Made by a program: the position numbers and the translations under genes. A stretch of DNA of 64,000 bases from positions 2,542,001 through 2,606,000 of the forward strand of contig NC_039481.1 in the NCBI RefSeq assembly GCF_003590095.1, read 5' to 3'. The notes beneath the pieces are model-generated. The model saw only the letters and a program-made list of their open reading frames with translations, did not search any database and was not told the origin of the DNA. This DNA is from Trichoplusia ni. Lineage: Eukaryota > Arthropoda > Insecta > Lepidoptera > Noctuidae. Below, piece after piece: positions 1 to 13,785 of the stretch. Each line of letters begins with the position of its first letter. The first letter of the stretch is position 1.

Positions 1-2580
1 TGTTGTGTTTGCAGCGGAAACCCTATGACCTCAAAGCTGATTAGCCACAACACACGCGAGAGCAATAAACGGAGCAACCAATGAGAGGACAACAACAAAG
101 GTTTTACTGCAAAACTTTTCTCAAGGACTGCACACTGCACACTGGTACTGCAAGAACATTTCCTGATCATGCAAGTTTTCAAGGATTCTTTGTATCAAAC
201 AAAATAAACGTAATTGAGTAACATAATAGTTTATGTTATAGGCCTTGTTTAATGTTCAATATCCATTGTCAAAGCGATGATCATTTGGACTGTGACACCG
301 ACCGTGTTAGTTGACTCTGGCTATTTCACACGCACCGACTGTTATTAACTCACTTGTTTTTCTTCATGCGCATTTTGCATGAGTGGTTTTATCTGGTCTT
401 TGTTCGTAATTACAGGGCAATCTTTGTATTAGGCATTGCGTAACTTACTTTTATTTATGGAACCGTTCATGAAATTGTACTTTTCTGTTTTTTTTATACC
501 CGATGGATTACCGCCAAGTCTTCAGGTTATATTTATAACACACAAAAAGGCGTGCATCTCTCTCTTAAAGCGACAGCAGTCATTTTTAGAGGTAAGCCCA
601 ATGGTCGCTCCATAAATGTATATCGTCATTATACAGTGCAAGTAGTTCGCAGTAAATAATATTACTTTTAACTGGAATAGAATCATTAAGAACAACGCTA
701 ACGTCTGCTCTCTTAGTACCCGGAACATGTCAATAGTCGGTAAGTAGCAACTTCAATTGGCAGTAATCCGGCGGAAAGACGATGACTTGACGGGGCAAGT
801 TAAAATTTAGAAATCTACAAACATTTTTGGGAGACATAGACAAGGAAATATGCGAGAGAGGCCAGTACCAGTAAATTTTGTACAAGTCTGATATATTTTT
901 ATTGTAGAATCACGTTTAACACATTACTCTCAGTTCCAAATTAAGTTAAACGATAAACTTCCTGATGAAATAACGACTAGTTGTTGTACAGTAAACGTAA
1001 TATTGGAAGACATCAATCACTTCGGTTTCACGACGACACTGATATTAGTTTCATAATCTCTTCCTACATCAGATAATCAACCAAAAAAGCCGGAGACATG
1101 ACATAATGGCGAACTGCAATAGATTGTTAAGAAAGAAGGCTCGACAACTTTCTCTAGAGCCAGTGTTCTCCGTCTACCAACGGAAACGCATTTGTTTGCG
1201 CACGCGTCACATGTACCAAGAAATAATACTTGGACTTCCTCAGTATTAAACTAATATCGTAATTTGATTTACATAGCTTTTATGAAAGATCGTAAAGCAA
1301 GCGTTCATCGAGAATACAGCTGAGACGCACGACTTACAGGATGTTAGAAGATTTAGTATGAGCAATACGTACGTTATGGCCGCTGTGCAGCCAAGGAGGT
1401 ATTATATTTATCTACACGTTGAATGAATTATAGAAGCTCATGAATGAAGCAGAACAAAGATAAAAAGAGGTCACTTCTTCCGCGAGACTGAATACATTCA
1501 TTCATATAAAAAGAAATCAATTATGATCAAATGAATAAACTATTCAAAGTGTTGTGCAGCACACGCGAACGCGGTGACTTAGTAGAATTGAATCGTACGA
1601 CGGCGTGTGGAGTGTACGGTATAGTTCTCACAAGTCACGAAGTCTCTGCCTTTGCCATTCAACGCATGGATAACACTTTTGTCGGCCGAGGGCTCGGCGA
1701 GGGGTTGCAGATGTGCACAGAATTATTTCAATGCCCATTTAAAAACCATTGATCATTCGTCTTCACTGTATTTATTCGTTCTGACTTTTTAATTTATTTA
1801 TAGCTGACTGTTTAGTCTTGGCGTCGTTTATCTCATGTCGTTGAATTGCTTTGTCCGGATTATTTAGTTTCCTGCGTTTATTTTTACTAGAAGTTGAAAC
1901 TAAATATATCCTGACAGATTCTAAGTTATTCTTATTTAATCAAAGTCGACGTGAAATACGTAAGTTTAAGCATATAATTATTATCAGTACTGTCGCATTA
2001 TGTAGATTAAAGCATGTCGCCGTGGGTAACTCAAATGCCATGCATAATTTAATGTTAACTTGAGACTCAATCCGACATTTGAGCAACGCTCTGTAAAAGT
2101 AATTCAAGTGAATGAATTTGGATTTTGTATTCTGTTCACGTCTTGGTGTTCATGTATGTGTATGTATTATGTTTAGATATTATAAATTGTTAGATGTAAA
2201 CTGGTTCTTGAATGGAGACCACGTACCGATATGAGGTGTGACGTAAAGCCAGCTCAAATACTGCGATGCTACCTAAATAAGAATGTAAAACAAGAAAATA
2301 TGTAAAATAACAAAACCTGGCAAATGTTCGAGATGCGATCTGTCTTTTTTCATATTTACAGAATCGTGCTTTGGTTACAAAGTTCACCGTATTAGACGAA
2401 ATATATCTACAAACACGGTCTTTATTCTCAAGCAATAAAATCGATTTTCGCATGTACTTCAATTTATGTACACCGTGCAAACATTGTAAAAAAAAGCTCA
2501 GAAACAACAGCAAAATAATAAGAAACAACTCACAGTATTAAAACATAAACAAATATACGTCTTTATCATTTAGCCTTGAC
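1..2580. other. non-coding DNA, nothing recognised
   Basis: AT-rich sequence with only short, shadow-like open frames. I see no RNA gene, no clear repeat and no promoter. If the minus-strand gene ends near 2614, this is the 3' flank. Confidence 0.6.
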
Positions 2581-2613
2581 ATTTATTAAGAACTATCACT
2601 TTGAAAGTTTTGA

Positions 2614-2738
2614 TCAGTGTGTGGAGGTGACGTCAGTGGGGTAACTGGACCAGTCGGGCGAGTGGCCGGCGCGGACACTGGTACAGGTGCGCCCGCGCAG
2701 GCCGGCCGACGCGTGCCCGATCACCAGCTGCCTGCTGG
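2614..2738 (-). CDS. candidate terminal exon of the minus-strand gene
   Basis: After an acceptor ...catgag at 2739-2740 (minus strand), 41 codons stay open in the phase left by the 9610-10440 exon and end at TGA (2614-2616): SRQLVIGHASAGLRGRTCTS, then a Ser/Thr/Pro-rich end YPTDVTSTH. A minus-strand AATAAA at 2582-2587 lies 26 nt past the stop. Against this, the acceptor has a weak pyrimidine tract, the island contains a palindromic CRE, and other frames are also open. It may be a regulatory island and not an exon. Confidence 0.3.
2628..2635. promoter_or_regulatory. palindromic CRE (TGACGTCA) in a GC-rich island
   Basis: This is a full CREB/ATF consensus at the edge of a 130-bp GC-rich island (2617-2745) inside strongly AT-rich DNA. 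A full palindrome is rare by chance, but no nearby transcription start can be shown. Confidence 0.4.
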
Positions 2739-2749
2739 CTCATGTTTGA

Positions 2750-5700
2750 AAACTATTCGGAATATTCTCGATGTGAATTTGATATGCCATTGTCACCTAC
2801 ATTTTTTGTGATTTTAAGATGTTTAACATTCATATCGCTTGCATAAAAATCTATTGAGATCCAATATTTGTTGATGAAGAAATGTTGAGTTGGCTCATTG
2901 ACCCTTATAGAACACAGGCTATCATGCAGTAATTTATTTTTGAAAAACTTAATAGTGTCCAATTTGCCGATTTCAAATAGATTTTAAGACGTATAAAACA
3001 AAAATGTAGAGTCCTTACTAAACCTTTATTGCTTATTCTTCAGTTTCACAATGTCGGTTCCCATTACTAACTTATCTAATCCAATTTCTCAAATAGCAAA
3101 CATTTAACATTCGACAATCAAGCTCAATATGCTTGCAACTAAATATTCAGGGCACTAATTTAGATTCTAGGATGTCCCAATTTCACACTTCTAGACCTAA
3201 CATTTAACCTAATATAACATTCAGTGTTAGATTTCAACCATGACAAATATTACAACACTACGTTCTAAGTGTTCTAACCAATTTGCAATAAATATCATCA
3301 TTCCCCTGTCCTTATCCCATCAGGATATATTGTAAATTTTGGTGTATATTTATTAGTTTTGATATAATTTGGTCGCTGACTTTCAGAGTACATAAGTAAC
3401 TTTTTGCAGGCATTCTATCGAAGGAAGTCGCGGCTTAGCTAAGTATAAAGCACCCAAAACTAAATGATCATTAGAGATTGGAGTCTAGCAATATATTCAA
3501 ATGTCAGCCGGTGCTTAAATCAACTGCAGCTGTCACTTATGTGAATAAATCAAACGAGTATTTATCTCACGTACCAAAACACTATAAATCTGTAAACCCG
3601 ATGGATATCGGTACTCTTAATTTATTTACCAAACGCATTCCTATTCCGATCGTAATTTGATGCCATATACTGCGCAAGCTTCGTTCCCATGGATATAGAT
3701 TTGTCGGACTAAAAGCTATCTTAAATGATCACTGGATATCAATATTAGCTAATATTCTAAGATTGCCTTAAATAACATACATACAAAACAAATTACCCCG
3801 ATAACTAAGGTACATTTTAGTCATCGTTAGCGTTTACGGAAAATGTATAGAAGGTATGAAAACGACAGATATAAGTCTCGTGACTAAACGAAACGAAACG
3901 TCTACTCCATACATTTGACAATTTTCTACAACGCTAGGACTACAAAATTATAAGTAAACTACATGGGCAGAACCTTTCCTAAAGCTAATTAATAAACTTT
4001 CTATGAATATAAACATTATGAGGAACGTTCAAACATTAAAGTTATTAAAGAAGATACGCGGAAGAAAAGCTTATAAACGTTTGTGATTACATTCCATTTA
4101 AGCACTTCACCAGCACATCTATAAATTCTATTTATTTCCTTACCATTAAAGTCACAGTTATCGAAAGTGTGATTAAGTAATTATTTACATGCCATAGCTG
4201 TTAAAACTTGTATTTGCGCTGTAATGGAAATTTCATAAGATACCTATAGACGAAGGTCGGTTAATTGCAACAAAATGAAAAATTGTTCTTACCAATCACG
4301 CGTCGAGTTATTAACATTTCACAATCGACGTCACTCTACAAACAAAAGAGACAATGCCCCTTGGAGGTATAAAAACCGATAGACATATTTATGCAATCGC
4401 AGTGAACAATATACCGGTATTCAGAATCGATATTCAAGTGTCTTCATTGTAAGACCCTGCTTCCAAAGAAACGTTTGTTCATTTTTATTCTGTTAGTATC
4501 TGCCGTTTATAGGATGCGGCTGGTCGTAAAAGCTTCCTTTAAACACATGTAGCATTAATTGTTTGAGTTAGAACCTCAGAAACATTCACAAAACACACAA
4601 CATGAGTTTAATTTAAAACATAATTTATAGTTTTATCGTTAAGTACAGCAATCGACCTCACCTTGATCGCGATACAAACTCTGATTAATCTAGACTAAGT
4701 TGTCTGAGTCATATACGTGCACAACTGTTTACACTCGCACAAATTAAAATCCGTAGTAATATTTCAACATCAACGGTAAATCTGTATGTTACAATTTAAA
4801 GGCGAAAACACTTAGAAGACTTTTATAGCAGGAAAGCTTACTTTCAGCATTTCAGTGCTGCTTTTAGCCGCGCTAATCGTCATTCTATGTAAACCAAAAG
4901 CTACTAGATCAAATGGTCCTCTAGATTTTAATAACAAAACACATAGCATAAAACAGAACTTATATTATCTCTCCAAGCAGCCACTGAGCAATCCTTGTGT
5001 AACTTATGTGCATTGGCCTGATGCCAGGATACGCTTTCCTAATTAACTTTCCTCGTCGCACGCAAGTAACATTCACAATAAAACTTAGTTTGCACATAAA
5101 TAGCACCTAAGATATTGCGATTTGAAATTGTTTTCTATGCTATAGGTATGACTAGAACTCTGGAATATAGTAATAGTCCAATCTATACTTAGATGTTACT
5201 AACTTATCACGACGAAAGAATATTGGGAATAGCACCCAAAAATGTATCTTTACTCTCAGTGAAGGCTCTGAATCTCTCGACGATTACCCGACAAAGGTCT
5301 TAGGAGCTTTGCCTGATAGGCAAGGCTATCGACACATACAACTTTCTATCAACTAACTATTCCAAAATATAATGATTCAATTACGCGACAGGGCGTAAAT
5401 GTAGCGTCGTGTGTGCGTAATACGACGGGTACCGAAGTCGGTCGACTTTGTGTAACTGTATTCAACAGCTTACTCCAAAATACACGACCGCATATTATCA
5501 TTATGACATAATTAGATACCGTAAACTCAATTCCGCATCCGTATTGTCTGTAAGTTTCTCACACAAATTGCTAGTTATTACGCGAAATTGCAACTGCGCT
5601 AGTAGTTGACCGTCCTGTTATTTTTTTCTATTTTAAATTCTCAATATTGTTAGGTTAGTGTGTAATGTGTAACTTCTATATAAACTTCTCATAACTTTTT

Positions 5701-8700
5701 TGTTTTTTTTTTGTAAAATCTTCGATTTCTCTAGTTCCTGTTTTTGCAATGAATTTTAACACTTTACGTCCAATATTATTCGCAGTTTATTTTGATATGT
5801 ATTTTGTCTGCAATTCGCAAAAAATATCACCACTTTATTTATTTGTAAACTAAAAGCAGGTGTATGTCATGCGAATTAAAGAATTATACGCATGTTGACC
5901 AACATAAATGGATATTTTGCTTTTATTGAAAAACGAAGAAAAGTTTCAACATTCTGACTTCAAAAAGTTGCGAAACTTGTATTTTAATCAAAACGTCGTG
6001 TAGTGAAATGTTGAATCCTGTGCTTGCTTCACCTAATGCACGCAAAGTGTTAAATGCATGCGCAAGCGGCTTCCTTCAAGACGCGGCTTACAGGAAGGGC
6101 AAGCTCATTAGAAAGTATAAGCAAACGATTGCATCACATACATAACTGGACAAGGATGCGCACCCCGCCCGATCGAGTCTAGCAAGATTACTGACGTTAT
6201 ACAGCTGTGGATCCATATAAGAAACTCGCGGCTTACTTATAACTGCTATATACTTCAGCTACTGAAGCTTGTTATTGAATTTAATAGTCTACTATAGATG
6301 GCTCGATTTATATCTGATGACGATCATAATATGAACGGATAAACGAGTAACATTCGGTAGAAGAAACATGGAGAATAAGGATGTAGCATCGCGATTAGTG
6401 CAAACATGTCGTGATTAACTCATGAGGTAATGAGGATGTTCAATGATATTTGAATGGAGTATCGATAAGATTACATTAACACTGGCCCTGATTGGTTTGT
6501 GACAAGTTGTTAGACCGGCTGCATTCTTCGACATCTATTGACTATTGGTGAAGTGTGGTGACTTGATGGAGCTCGCAGGAAGCTGACATAAAGTAATTAG
6601 TGCCATTTATAGCTACTCGTGTTGCCTCACATACATACTGATGGTCTGTTGTAATTATGACGTCGATACACCGCCTCTACTAATAGTTTTTGAATGATGA
6701 ATGGATTGATTTAATAGCTGCAATTTATATGGGTTTTTTTTGTCTTCTTTTTCTTTCGATTACGATTAATAATTGTAGATTCATTATAATGTTGATAGAT
6801 CGTTCAATAAAGCGCGGCGCCTACTGCACTGCTCACGCAATCGTCCAACTTTCTTATACACATGACATCACAAGCTCTAGTACAACAACCTCCTTAGACA
6901 GAGTAAAAACAAATATTGATTGATGTTGTTGACCCCTTAAACAAAATATAAACTGACAAACTTCTTTCCTGAAAGGTAAATAATAATAATTTTTTCACTT
7001 CATACATATTTCAGAGATCTATGACTTTGTATTAGAGAGTATAGTTATATCAGCAAGTGGCGACAAAGCAAACAAGCTCAAACCCAGAGTTATTAGTTCA
7101 CAAATCAAGTTTAACAACAATAGGTACGTAAACATGATGAATCACTATAAATCACATAATGTAAATTCCTCTCCAAAGCAACAGATTTTCGTCGGCACAA
7201 TGCGCTTTAAATCAACACGAATTTCCTTGTTTTGGATTGCGAATGACGGAGAGGTGATCGATCCCACGGTAGCCATGTTTAAAAAATAAAAAGAGTGAGG
7301 CATTCTTTCAAACAGCCATCTTTACATAATTGTGGATTGTAGCTGATATCATGTTTTAGAAATTTATTATTATCACATTGCACAGCTATGCTCGCGTTAA
7401 GAGCAAGTATTTTTCCGGTATGTAACATTTGCTAACTTTGGTTCGTAATATTCATTTAGTCTCCCTTTAACCCACTTTGCTGCAGACGTTTTTTTGCACC
7501 GCTTTTATTTAAGGCTTTAAGGGCATGAAATCTAGAAATATTACCTTGTCAGAAATTATTATTTAAATTATATTTCCTTTAATTCTATTCAAGGATCTTG
7601 GATTCTTTTGAAAACTACTGAAACTCGAATGAATATTTGAGTTATTTTAAAGAAAAAGTATAAAGAAAAATGTTTAAGTTACAAGCACGACACAACATCG
7701 TAAAATAAAAACAGCGCTGACCCCTTAACTTTCTCACGGATTGTAAAATACTTGTTTATATGGTAAGCCACGTCCCGTAGTAAGCAAAGCTTTTAGCTCT
7801 CTTTAACAATGAATGCTCTGTTGTTATTAATGTTTTCGACGGTAACAATGTCACGAAAACGCCATTCCACATTATTCCATAATCGTACAATTCACAAAAC
7901 GAAGTCGCTTTGCGAATTATCTGATAACCTTGAAAACTAACGGCTAATGCTAAACTTGGAACTACTCATTCTTAACGTGGAGCCGGTACAAAATTTTAAA
8001 TGCGAAATGGCAGTTACGCTTTCAACCGATTTTGAAAAGAAGGTGGTGCTTAATTAACCTATATATTTTTATGTCTGTTGCCTAAGTCCTTCGGTTTTGT
8101 TGATTCTTTTTGATTTAAAGCGAAATAACTGTCATTTGGTCGATTAAAAATTTCGCTCAATTTGGTTCAGTAGTTTTTTCTTAGGCGGGATACATGTGTT
8201 TGCTGTTACAAAATAGAACTACTAACTATTAACAAAATATCTTGATTTGTTAATTGGTTCTTATAATATGTTACTTGTTAATTCTAAATTAAGTTAAGGA
8301 AAACCGTCATAGATAAAAATTGCTAAGCTCTTGCAAGTTAGTTTCTTGCAAGAAACGTTTATTATTGCTACATGTTTTATATTATATAGAAATCGATTTG
8401 TGTGGTATTCAGCTCTAACTACGGATGGAACCGATCTCATAACCTACAAACATGAAGATTGCTCTTCAGTTTTATTGCAAGTTAATCGTAAACGCTTACA
8501 TATATTACACATATTTCCACTAAACACCTAATGGCGCTAAAATTGCAAATAATGTTATTTTTTATTAAGGAAGCAGGTATAGTGAAGCGTGCCCAAAATC
8601 TATTATAATACGTAAGATTCGTTGTTTCATACTGTCAAGTGCAATTTGAAACCATTAAAAAGCCATTGAGCATTTTTAATGGTACTTGCTGGTTTTAACA

Positions 8701-9080
8701 AAACGACCGACATATTTTTTTGTTCACACGGAAATAATTACGTTAACCGTAGTACACTTGTAATTATAACATCTGGAGTTAAAAACTTATGGCTATAAAG
8801 CCATATAGCTGTAGTCAGTAATAACGTTATCTATGACCATTCTATTTCAGGTGTCTTCGTTAAATGGCCCGTAAGACGGTATCTCATTTAAATCTTGAAG
8901 ACTCTCTGAACCGGAAAAATCTAGATCGTTGACTTATGCATGATGTTTGCTCGCAGCTATCTGTTTGTATCTGCGCTTATCTGGTCTGGTATCCATCGGA
9001 TTTGCATGAGCCAACAATCGCCCTCCATCGTTACCGGTAATTAGAAACTTGCGAGTAACGGTAAGCAATTTGTAGGTAGC
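2750..9080. other. non-coding, probably intronic DNA with one diverged repeat
   Basis: AT-rich DNA with no credible exon. The part at 8020-8200 matches a repeat type common in moths and butterflies. The remainder holds nothing I can name. Confidence 0.55.
8020..8200 (+). repeat. diverged lepidopteran interspersed repeat
   Basis: The stretch starts ttcaaccgattttgaaaaga, continues with a T-rich 'tttatgtctgttg' block, and ends with 'tttggttcagtagttttttc'. These phrases recur in lepidopteran retroelement-derived repeats. The ends are blurred and no target duplication is visible. Confidence 0.5.
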
Positions 9081-9090
9081 GCCGGTACAA

Positions 9091-9098
9091 TATAAAAG
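9091..9098 (+). promoter_or_regulatory. TATA-box candidate
   Basis: TATAAAAG followed by a GC-richer stretch (cctcgctggcttccgcgttg) is a good TATA core-promoter layout for a plus-strand start near 9120-9130. A downstream ATG at 9161 opens only 24 codons, and an 84-codon frame starts at 9334, so the transcript, if any, is unclear. Confidence 0.35.
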
Positions 9099-9333
9099 CC
9101 TCGCTGGCTTCCGCGTTGCTGACTGCTAACACTTAACAAGTTTTTGTACAACTGAGACTTGATGGCAATGCTTACTTCGTTCTTCTGCCACATTTATATC
9201 AAAAAGTACTTTCATGTTGAAAGAATATCTGTTCGAAAAAAATGAACGATAATAAATCTAGTGTTATATAAATCGGTGTTAGATCAAGATCAAGCAATTC
9301 CTTGTAAGGTATGTAAGTAATGTTACGTGTGTT

Positions 9334-9588
9334 ATGATAAGTACCTTCACGGTCTATTATGTTTGCCTTCCGATAGCCATTGCTGTTGGCGTCGCAACTA
9401 TGACAATGCTACTAGTGATTGATGCGATAGTAATTTCCCGCACACCGTTGCTCGTATCGGATACGAGACGGATTGACGGCGACCACACGGCGGTACAACG
9501 CGACTGCTCTATTCGCTTGCTCCTAATCACAATAATTGAGCGATATCACAACAACGGTTCCGGGATGCCAGCACTTAACTGCGAATAA
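9334..9588 (+). CDS. small open frame with a hydrophobic N-terminal half, doubtful gene
   Basis: An ATG-started frame of 84 codons ends in TAA 22 bp short of the minus-strand exon. The first 30 residues are hydrophobic (YYVCLPIAIAVGVATMTMLL), like a membrane anchor; the rest is polar and basic. It lies 240 bp after the TATA candidate at 9091. I do not recognise it, and a frame of this length can occur by chance, so this is only a candidate. Confidence 0.2.
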   Translation: MISTFTVYYVCLPIAIAVGVATMTMLLVIDAIVISRTPLLVSDTRRIDGDHTAVQRDCSIRLLLITIIERYHNNGSGMPALNCE

Positions 9589-9609
9589 ATTAGTCTGCGC
9601 GTCACTTAC

Positions 9610-10440
9610 CATTGCTGCTGTCAGGTAGCGCGTACAATACGCCGCACAGAGTGGACGAAGCGGAAGCAGCATTATTTTGCGCGGACTCGTCGCCGCATTC
9701 TGCTGACTCAGTTTGCGCCGGTTCAAACAAAGCGAGATCTAATCCCTCCATATCACTCCGGTTTGAAACACCGTCCTCTTCCGCAACTCTATCACAAAAA
9801 TGTTCCGGCGAGTCCACATCTTTAGGACTACGGCTACAAACACCGTCACTCAATGGATCGCAACAACACGTGTCAGAAAATGGCTCAAAGTCTCTGCAGT
9901 CAAACTCACACCGTTCAAAACTGTCGCAAGTACAGGACGATAATGCATCTGAATCAGACTCCTCGACAAGGAATACATCGTTACTCTGCACCACTTCTTT
10001 GCGACTTGAGTCAGTTTTTGCTGAAATGTAAAACACACTGGAAGTATATGGCACTTTTTGAACTTGTAATGTCACATTATCTGTTAATTTCTCATTTGTG
10101 TAACCAGGATCATCGGTTTCCGACACAATGTCGTCGATCTGAGGGCGCAGGTCTTCATACCGTGCAAAACTGGAGGTATCGGTGAGATTGGAGGAGCGGT
10201 CAACGGAGTACACGTCTGCATAGGGATCGATGGAATCGCTTTGCAGAGCTGGTAATCGATATGGAGCATGGTGCGCGCGAGCGCCGAGGAATATGGTGGT
10301 GTAGGGGCACGTGTGGTGAGGGCGGCTGCGGTCGGCGCGGCGCGGGTAGCTGGCGGCCAGCGGGTCCAGCATGGGCGCCCCTTCAGTGTCTATAAACGCC
10401 TCGTTGGTCGAGAGCACGTTGTATCGCCAATCTGGCATTG
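9610..10440 (-). CDS. internal coding exon of an unrecognised Cys/Ser/Asp-rich protein
   Basis: This is the longest open frame in the left half: 277 codons on the minus strand with coding-like, GC-rich third positions at its start. It opens MPDWRYNVLSTNEAF; an in-frame stop lies just upstream, so it starts either at the ATG (10438) or at an acceptor ending at 10441 (gatcag). It ends at a strong donor, AATG|GTAAGT, in phase 1. The protein is polar and acidic, with a run of Cys spaced among Asp, Ser and Glu in its second half (SSCTCDSFERCEFDCRDFE, then SDTCCCDP). No membrane segment and no domain I recognise is visible. If joined to the candidate exon at 38058-38127, the phase matches (1 then 2 bases). 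The function is unknown; it may be a regulatory or scaffold protein, but nothing shows this directly. Confidence 0.75.
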
Positions 10441-13400
10441 CTGATCACAACCATCACTTTACGGCGACACAAAATAAAACTGTTGTTTTATCACAGGGTT
10501 ACGAACACATCCTAATAAGCACGTTATGTCACTTTCATTTGTTCATCCTAAACAAAACAACTGAACGCTTTTACTACTGTCGGCGTCTGCAGCTGTACAA
10601 ACACGGGTCAACGTTTTTGGGACATTTGTTGCTGAAACAGTCTGTTCACCTACTTATTCAAATATAATTGACAAAAATAAATACTGCACACTGATCCAGA
10701 TCACTTGGTGACAGTTAAGCAATACCCCCATATTTCCGTACGTAAGTTTCCACTACGTAGACAAATGCGTACATTCTAGAGAGTCGACTCTATCGAAACC
10801 CCATCACCGCTATTTAAGTGTAAAACGCAGCTTTGAATGATACGAGTGTTAAGTGGGTCACCACAGAGTAATAAAACTAAACACATGTATGCATATAACA
10901 TGCATACGGCTCACGAACACTGATAACGTTATAAATAACCGTTAAGAAATACTATCGATAGAATACAGCCATTGATCCTATATTTGACTTCAAACAAAAT
11001 GAAATATCAAAGGATCTATTAATACCTATTCCGTATTGAGTATTAGAATAAATTTATTCTGAGGCTGGTATTAAAGTTGCCGGATGTGTAAGACAGGTTG
11101 TAGATTTTGTAACTGGTCGAGTACGTTACGGTATCGTATCGACGTTAGGTCCGTTACGTTTGAATTATTTTGGACTTGCGTCCGCTCCGGACTTGTTAGA
11201 GATGATTGGCAAGATTTTGACCTTGAAATGCTGATCTTTAAGTCGATGGAGTAAGGTTCATTTTTAAATTAGCCATTTCATTATAAGAGCAAATCAATGT
11301 ATGGACCTTATTTTAGTTGATAACTAGCATCTAGTTTTAAACTGACCGGTTTTATTTCCTCTCCTCTAGGGCAATTCCTTTGCTACAGTTCGTAAAGTTG
11401 TATAGTATATAGCTTTTAACTCAAGAACATTTCAAGCAATGATTTATATTGATTGATGTGGAAAAAGTGCTTCCATTTGAACTAAATCGAATAACTCAGG
11501 CCCCTATAGCTAACATTTTGAGTTCAATTGAACTCTCCGTCCAAATTAATTGTCATTTGTTAGGGCATTATTATTTAATCAAACACACTCCTAAATATCC
11601 ATTACAGTAGTTACATGATACTATTGAAGTTAAACATTTTTCTCTTAACAAAGTATCCTAAAGTACACGATATCCGAATTTACACGATAATGCCATTTGT
11701 AAAAAGCATTTTTCCTCCATTGAACAAATGGACGTGGATAAAGGGTCAACGTCTGGGAGTCGTGCTTAGAAAATGCAATTATTCTGAAAGTACGTTGAAA
11801 TTGTTATAGCGGCTTGATAATAGGAGATGCGGTGTCGTGACCACTCGGATAGTTCGGGCACTCGTGAAAAAAGGTTGGATACATGTAGACGAGGAATATT
11901 CCCGCAGAAATCACGAGAAAAAACCAAAGAGTATTACCGAGTCGTAGAACGACGAACGTCCTTAGATAATTTGGCTCTACATAAATCGTCTCTACACTCA
12001 TCATTCCACGTAAAAATAACTAAAACAGCTTGATGAAGCGAAATTTTCGTCGTTCTCCATACGACTGTGAATAAGTCCATACTGTGGTCAAAACGATCAA
12101 AGCATAGATGATCATACAATAAGATCAGATCGGCTACAACTTCCATTAAAAGCAGTTAAGGCTAAGTGGGTCAAAGCTATTAAGAATTTACAGCTTTACA
12201 GCACTAATTACTTATTATCACTATATATTTGATACAGAACATTGACTCTACGTTTCTACATTTTAATTCAAGTAACATTTGGCTTTACAAATAAGATTTC
12301 ACGGATTATTTCATATGTAACTAAGAACTACTCTGCGTAAAATTGTATTTTTATTGTAGTGTTAAAAAAAATGCTTTGGTGTTAATTTTATCTGATTTAC
12401 ATTTAAGAAAAAAGTGTTATTGTAAAGTTAGCGCAGGCACGTGCTTAAGTTCTGCGGCGACAAAAACGTCAGCTAACCACGGTCAACGAACGAAAATAAG
12501 CAACCGTTTAACTCGTATACCTGCACGGGTCTGATACGAATAGGAAATGCTCTACATCTATCATTAAATAAATCACCCTGTGGAATACAGAATAAACGTT
12601 TTAATATGCATGTGCTTTGCTAGAGAATGTGCAATCTTAAAGTTCTTAAGGCTTTTTATCTCGTAATGTTATACGAGTACAATTACTAAGGATTGCCAAA
12701 AAAAAACAATTAATTTTAATACTTATTTCACTAATTTCTTAGTTGTATTAGTCAAGTAGTACGTTGTTGTAAGTAAATACGTTTCGAGTTTTCATTTTAA
12801 CATTATGGTGTTAAATTACACTAAAATGTCATAAATTTTACAAAGTTGTGTAATAAGTTAAGTTTATGATGTAATTTTAAGTAAAATTTCGTAAATACTT
12901 AAGACGCTTTTGAATTTTGTTAGCAAATGTGAAGTATAACACTATTATGCAATTGTTTTATTATAATTACGCAAAGACAACAATTCTTCTTGAAATGTGT
13001 GCGAATATCACACATACTTGAACCATGCCCATAAAAGTATTTCAACATTTTAACTATAATATAGGTTAAAACAGTTTCTAATACTTAACATTATACAAAA
13101 AGGAACAGAATCTAACAGTTATTTTATTCATGTAATTTAAAAGAAGCAACATCTTGTTAGTGGTCGTAGTGTTAAACTTAAAAAAAAAAAACATTTTTCT
13201 ATTATTGTTTGACACATTAGAAACATTTTTTAATTATGCCACCGCCTTTTTCATATAATTCTGTAATCAACTTTAAAACATATCGCAACCTATTAACATA
13301 ATTTGAATTATAAGTGACTTCTAAATAAATAGAATTTCTATAACCACAATGACTAAATAATATAAACCTAGTGTCAATACCAAGAACAAAAAGGACTACA

Positions 13401-13605
13401 CATACGATTTTATTACATGGAAAAACAAATACGCGGGTGAGCTATACTAAACACGTAAAATTAACTTAACTAAACATTCGTTAGAAGATAAATAGTGAAG
13501 TTTCTAAATACCGTTTATTTTTATTTACTTCTGTGCAATGAATACACACGATAAGCTCGATAATAGATGTTATTTTAAAGAACTCCCGCACTAAGTTATT
13601 TCATT
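10441..13605. other. non-coding, probably intronic DNA
   Basis: Directly upstream of the minus-strand exon. AT-rich throughout; the open frames near 11800-12150 overlap on both strands without codon bias or splice context. Nothing else recognised. Confidence 0.55.
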
Positions 13606-13609
13606 CTTG

Positions 13610-13785
13610 TGTCGTAGGGTGTTTCACTAATATTGTCATATATCAAATGCACAAAGACATCCAGACTCAGGACTTGAAGCATTCATGGATCACGCAGACG
13701 CTTGTCCTACGCGGGGATCGAACCCGCGACACGTCGCGCACAGTAGGTTTGTCGTGGCGACCTCAACCACTCAGCTATCCAAATA
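13610..13785 (-). mobile_element. tRNA-derived SINE (minus orientation)
   Basis: On the minus strand the head carries an A box (gtggttgaggt, complement of 13761-13770) and a B box GGTTCGATCC at 13715-13724, followed by a body running gtgatccatgaatgcttcaa and tctttgtgcatttgat. The same head and body occur at 49459-49640, so this is a dispersed polymerase III SINE family. It is too long and mispaired to be a working tRNA gene. Confidence 0.85.

Noticed and set aside
9612..10185. Plus-strand frames of 139 and 110 codons
   Set aside because: They overlap the minus-strand coding exon; only the minus frame ends at a strong splice donor and is open over the whole length.
13689..13785. tRNA gene on the minus strand
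   Set aside because: A and B boxes are present, but the spacing and stems do not fit a functional tRNA and the body continues into a conserved SINE sequence repeated at 49459-49640.
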